The position numbers were made by a program, and so were the translations under genes. The notes below the pieces were generated by a model. The model ran no database searches and was not told the DNA's origin. It saw nothing but the letters and a program-made list of their open reading frames with translations. Shown here piece by piece: positions 6,801-7,863 of a DNA stretch of 7,863 nucleotides. The DNA comes from Gammaproteobacteria bacterium (GTDB lineage Bacteria; Pseudomonadota; Gammaproteobacteria; Coxiellales; Coxiellaceae). Numbering within the stretch: the stretch's first letter is position 1; each line of letters starts with the position of its first letter. The stretch spans positions 1-7,863 of the forward strand of contig JAHZKQ010000250.1 of the NCBI GenBank assembly GCA_022600315.1. Direction: 5' to 3'.

Positions 6801-7539
6801 CGGTGTAGAAATCTCTGTAGGCCAGACTCAATTGTCTGATGGTTTGGTACCAAACTTGCCTGAATTATATAACAATGATGAAGTAACTGCTGGTGGTAAT
6901 AACTGGCACGAGATTGCAGTGAAACTTAAGCCAAATTATCAAGATCATGTAGCCGCTTTAGAAGATTGGCGAAAGGTAGTAGCCATACCACAAATGCCAC
7001 ATTCGACTCAAATTGTTTGCTCTACTGATCAGCGCAACACAGAGAGTGGGGTTGGCGCGCTAACGCAATTCAGTTTCGCTAAAGCGCCACAAAATCTTGT
7101 CATGCGTTTTGCCCTTAAATATTATGATCCCGTACTAAAATGGGGGGCTCGGTTTTTAACGTTTGTATTTTTAGCATTGGGTGCGACTTTGTCGGCGACC
7201 GGTATTTTTTCACCGCTGGGATTTTTATTTAGCGCTGCTGCATGGAAGATGGCGATACTGAATGGTTTATTAGAAGGTGGTGTGGGAGGTGGATTAACCT
7301 ATCTTTTTAAGAAAAAGCTTAAGCCGTGTTTGACAGATTACTCTTTACAGTATGATGTTGAAGTGGGAAGAAAACCAGATTCACTACCCTCATCAACGGA
7401 TGGAAGTGCAAGCCCAACACCATCAAGATCGCGAGAAAACTCACAAGAATCAGAAGAAGTAGAAGAAGCAGTTCGTGGTTTAGATGAGGAAAGTGAAGGG
7501 GAAGAAGAAAAAGAAAATGCCGTGACGCTAGCACTGTGA
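3838..7539 (+). CDS. Large Trp-rich helical protein with ankyrin-like units, C-terminal membrane hairpin and acidic tail; candidate Dot/Icm effector
   Basis: This 1233-residue protein matches no family I can name. The first 290 residues are helical and rich in Trp. Residues 138-187 repeat a W-h-x-x-h pattern (WLNYF, WIEYL, WLKAE, WMKQL, WAKLW) about every 12 residues. Ankyrin-like pieces occur at about 424-446 (ILHFCAKYKRLETLQWFVE), 567-602 (GPTLLHLLL...DFIQRVLRLGL) and 674-697 (DAFDVAFYRSDKEIISFF). Residues about 872-960 look TPR-like. A charged linker follows (about 966-995). Two hydrophobic helices at about 1104-1121 and 1124-1141 and a Gly-rich segment (GGVGGG) form a membrane hairpin. 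The tail (1202-1233) is Glu-rich with clusters EEVEE and EEE and ends in VTLAL, resembling the E-block plus hydrophobic end known from Dot/Icm substrates. There is no signal peptide and no catalytic motif was recognised. Secretion is inferred; an internal scaffold or membrane-tethered protein is the alternative. Confidence 0.85.
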   Translation: MSRAVKEEKSDREALDSVAARWVGCELAKISNTFKGDEELQAAWQKIRDQCHQYLTTGKEAFYLMWLSLLVDFDDEDVKSKFWQRLRQACNPERQKQSHIAAALSAYLAQLQAHFDSTDVKEISQWIYDQGSTAWGDWLNYFSKQGYTNWIEYLPVEVKCQWLKAEDFKGWMKQLSPRRLLHWAKLWPNTLSKAELAPCLELLTDYAERNKRSACPEQKDHHLALGELLVQLILTIRHLYRNDPMAAQIHYESLAELSEKTAWWGKPILWLALMHPWPADAEENYGTLYGWCLQHYPSLPVLLRGAGLNSRSWNAIYFRLLSTPNLSSRFEAAILADFTAQKEQFQKDRIILFGLPNEEGNRIGGPVLAKFVEEAGGRSLDILFPLLQIIRYRSDEFFIKTIEIVGVTIFQQHFHNFFKSHRYWILHFCAKYKRLETLQWFVETILGGPKAPLWPAAILTESLHDHQPESKKGIIAHHFSTISLDYVVTKGWEAASTCVQPTLFMDLAFGWGTVPEKLPAQHEKLFYLLQHCHAKTLRVIFRTQWQWIHKAWRYDKEYNLETHIKAGPTLLHLLLGEKKRVDGRLQYRFGLDFIQRVLRLGLSEEELSSQQKKYLYDFSINNSIYDMSKPGETFGVRGVCANWSRSCDENTSMPVEVLHQCYPFLVTRCHTGQGVDAFDVAFYRSDKEIISFFSQLMSREQFRNIFKNIDGYYDVRVFEIFYHLSDVLILKLLKRLGLEIFRAGVIAGDKREFLSTVVPIAEWPAKKAKPDKPYYNSREISAKEREILKNCILACWDLYKKGYYSADENILRSADAIEDPYYFLSKALPVFLETVCDRSISNEEFGLIHQQVKAVWSRALPDMAESDKKQTVVRLARSYWSLDRKDEIAELLQGVQSPVGIAPIDNLFLADTYYLWCRTSIKPSEYEHKKMTYQMMSSAEQAFLDEPNSVVGHKALGFLVIHYWGEIEERSEKEPAESKKVAQDEKDTGVEISVGQTQLSDGLVPNLPELYNNDEVTAGGNNWHEIAVKLKPNYQDHVAALEDWRKVVAIPQMPHSTQIVCSTDQRNTESGVGALTQFSFAKAPQNLVMRFALKYYDPVLKWGARFLTFVFLALGATLSATGIFSPLGFLFSAAAWKMAILNGLLEGGVGGGLTYLFKKKLKPCLTDYSLQYDVEVGRKPDSLPSSTDGSASPTPSRSRENSQESEEVEEAVRGLDEESEGEEEKENAVTLAL

Positions 7540-7608
7540 TATGAATTTGGATTTATAAAAAACTAAGCTTTTACCCAATTTAAAAAACCATGACTAATTT
7601 CGCAATAA

Positions 7609-7622
7609 CCGCCACGAGGCGG
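7609..7622. repeat. GC-rich 5-base hairpin beside the long palindrome
   Basis: CCGCC and GGCGG flank the loop ACGA. The stem lies one base before the long hairpin that starts at 7624 and probably belongs to the same repeat element. There is no T-run on either strand immediately after it, so it is not a classical terminator. Confidence 0.4.
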
Positions 7623-7623
7623 A

Positions 7624-7700
7624 TAAGGGGTCAAGTCTTGAATTATAAGGTTTTGCGCAATTCAAATGCAAAATCTTATAATAAAAGACTTGACCCCTTA
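7624..7700. repeat. 77-base long hairpin, REP/MITE-like palindrome
   Basis: The outer arms, TAAGGGGTCAAGTCTT (7624-7639) and its exact complement (7685-7700), pair over 16 bases. After a 2-by-2 mismatch the arms continue for 15 more pairs (7642-7656 with 7668-7682, including one G-U), leaving an 11-base loop. Such near-perfect palindromes with GGGGTCA-type ends are typical of REP-like elements and MITEs mobilised by Y1-type (IS200/RAYT) transposases; I infer that class by resemblance and see no transposase here. It lies 84 bases after the stop of the large gene, so as RNA it could also protect or end that transcript, although no T-run follows. Confidence 0.7.
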
Positions 7701-7734
7701 AGCCTTTGTTAAGAATCATAGTAGCAATCTCAGC

Positions 7735-7763
7735 TTGACTCAGTTAAGCAAACTACTTAGTAT
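7735..7763 (+). promoter_or_regulatory. Sigma-70 promoter for the gene starting at 7810
   Basis: TTGACT (7735-7740) matches the -35 box at five of six positions and TAGTAT (7758-7763) matches the -10 at four of six, with the ideal 17-base spacing. Transcription would begin near 7770 and give a leader of about 40 bases before ATG 7810. It lies just past the long palindrome, so the new gene appears transcriptionally independent. Confidence 0.55.
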
Positions 7764-7809
7764 TTACGCAAGGATTTTATGGATAACCAGTGTTTTAAGG
7801 GATTTTAAA

Positions 7810-7863
7810 ATGCAGGCGGTTAAGGAACAAACTCATTTACATTATATTCCCACGTTAAGTGAG
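7810..7863 (+). CDS. Start of an unidentified gene, 3'-partial
   Basis: ATG 7810 is preceded by AAGGGA (7797-7802) with a 7-base spacing and by a good promoter at 7735-7763. The frame is open to the window end and reads MQAVKEQTHLHYIPTLSE. The 18 residues are too few to name a product. A 9-codon ORF at 7779-7808 (MDNQCFKGF) ends one base before this start and has AAGGA only 4 bases upstream; it could be a translationally coupled leader but is more likely chance. Confidence 0.6.
   Translation, partial: MQAVKEQTHLHYIPTLSE

Noticed and set aside
7319..7534. Minus-strand Leu-rich ORF resembling a membrane peptide
   Set aside because: It is the antisense of the Glu/Ser-rich tail; GAA/GAG codons read as TTC/CTC or shifted Leu codons on the other strand.
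7624..7700. Long palindrome as a CRISPR repeat or a classical intrinsic terminator
   Set aside because: Only one copy is present with no spacer array, and the stem is not followed by a run of T on either strand.

Overview
The window looks like accessory chromosome from an AT-rich gammaproteobacterium with a host-associated lifestyle. The best guess is the order Legionellales (Legionella, Coxiella, Rickettsiella, Aquicella or Berkiella type). This is an inference from protein style: large proteins with no clear family, divergent ankyrin-like units, Lys/Glu linkers and an acidic Glu-rich C-terminus of the kind seen in Dot/Icm type IV secretion effectors. No housekeeping gene in the window fixes the taxonomy.

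Layout. All genes lie on the plus strand. (1) Bases 2-547 hold the 3' part of an unrecognised gene whose frame is open at the left edge. A protein-like continuation lies one base out of register up to 677, suggesting a recent frameshift. (2) Bases 678-1201 are a 524-base gene-poor gap with several small inverted repeats and a strong ribosome binding site in front of an 8-codon ORF. (3) Bases 1202-3652 encode an 816-residue multi-pass membrane protein with about five two-helix hairpins. (4) Bases 3653-3837 are a short spacer carrying an extended -10 promoter. (5) Bases 3838-7539 encode a 1233-residue, tryptophan-rich helical protein with ankyrin-like and TPR-like stretches, a C-terminal membrane hairpin and an acidic tail. 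(6) Bases 7540-7809 carry a 77-base, almost perfect hairpin resembling a REP/MITE element, followed by a good sigma-70 promoter. (7) A new gene starts at 7810 and runs off the window.

How the parts may work together. The two large genes are adjacent and co-directional, but the second appears to have its own promoter, so a tight operon is not shown. Both are predicted to associate with membranes. The second is the better candidate for a secreted effector, with interaction-repeat-like modules, a membrane anchor and a Glu-rich tail. No catalytic motif was recognised in either protein, so no enzymatic function is claimed. There is no CRISPR array, rRNA, tRNA or intact transposase gene here.
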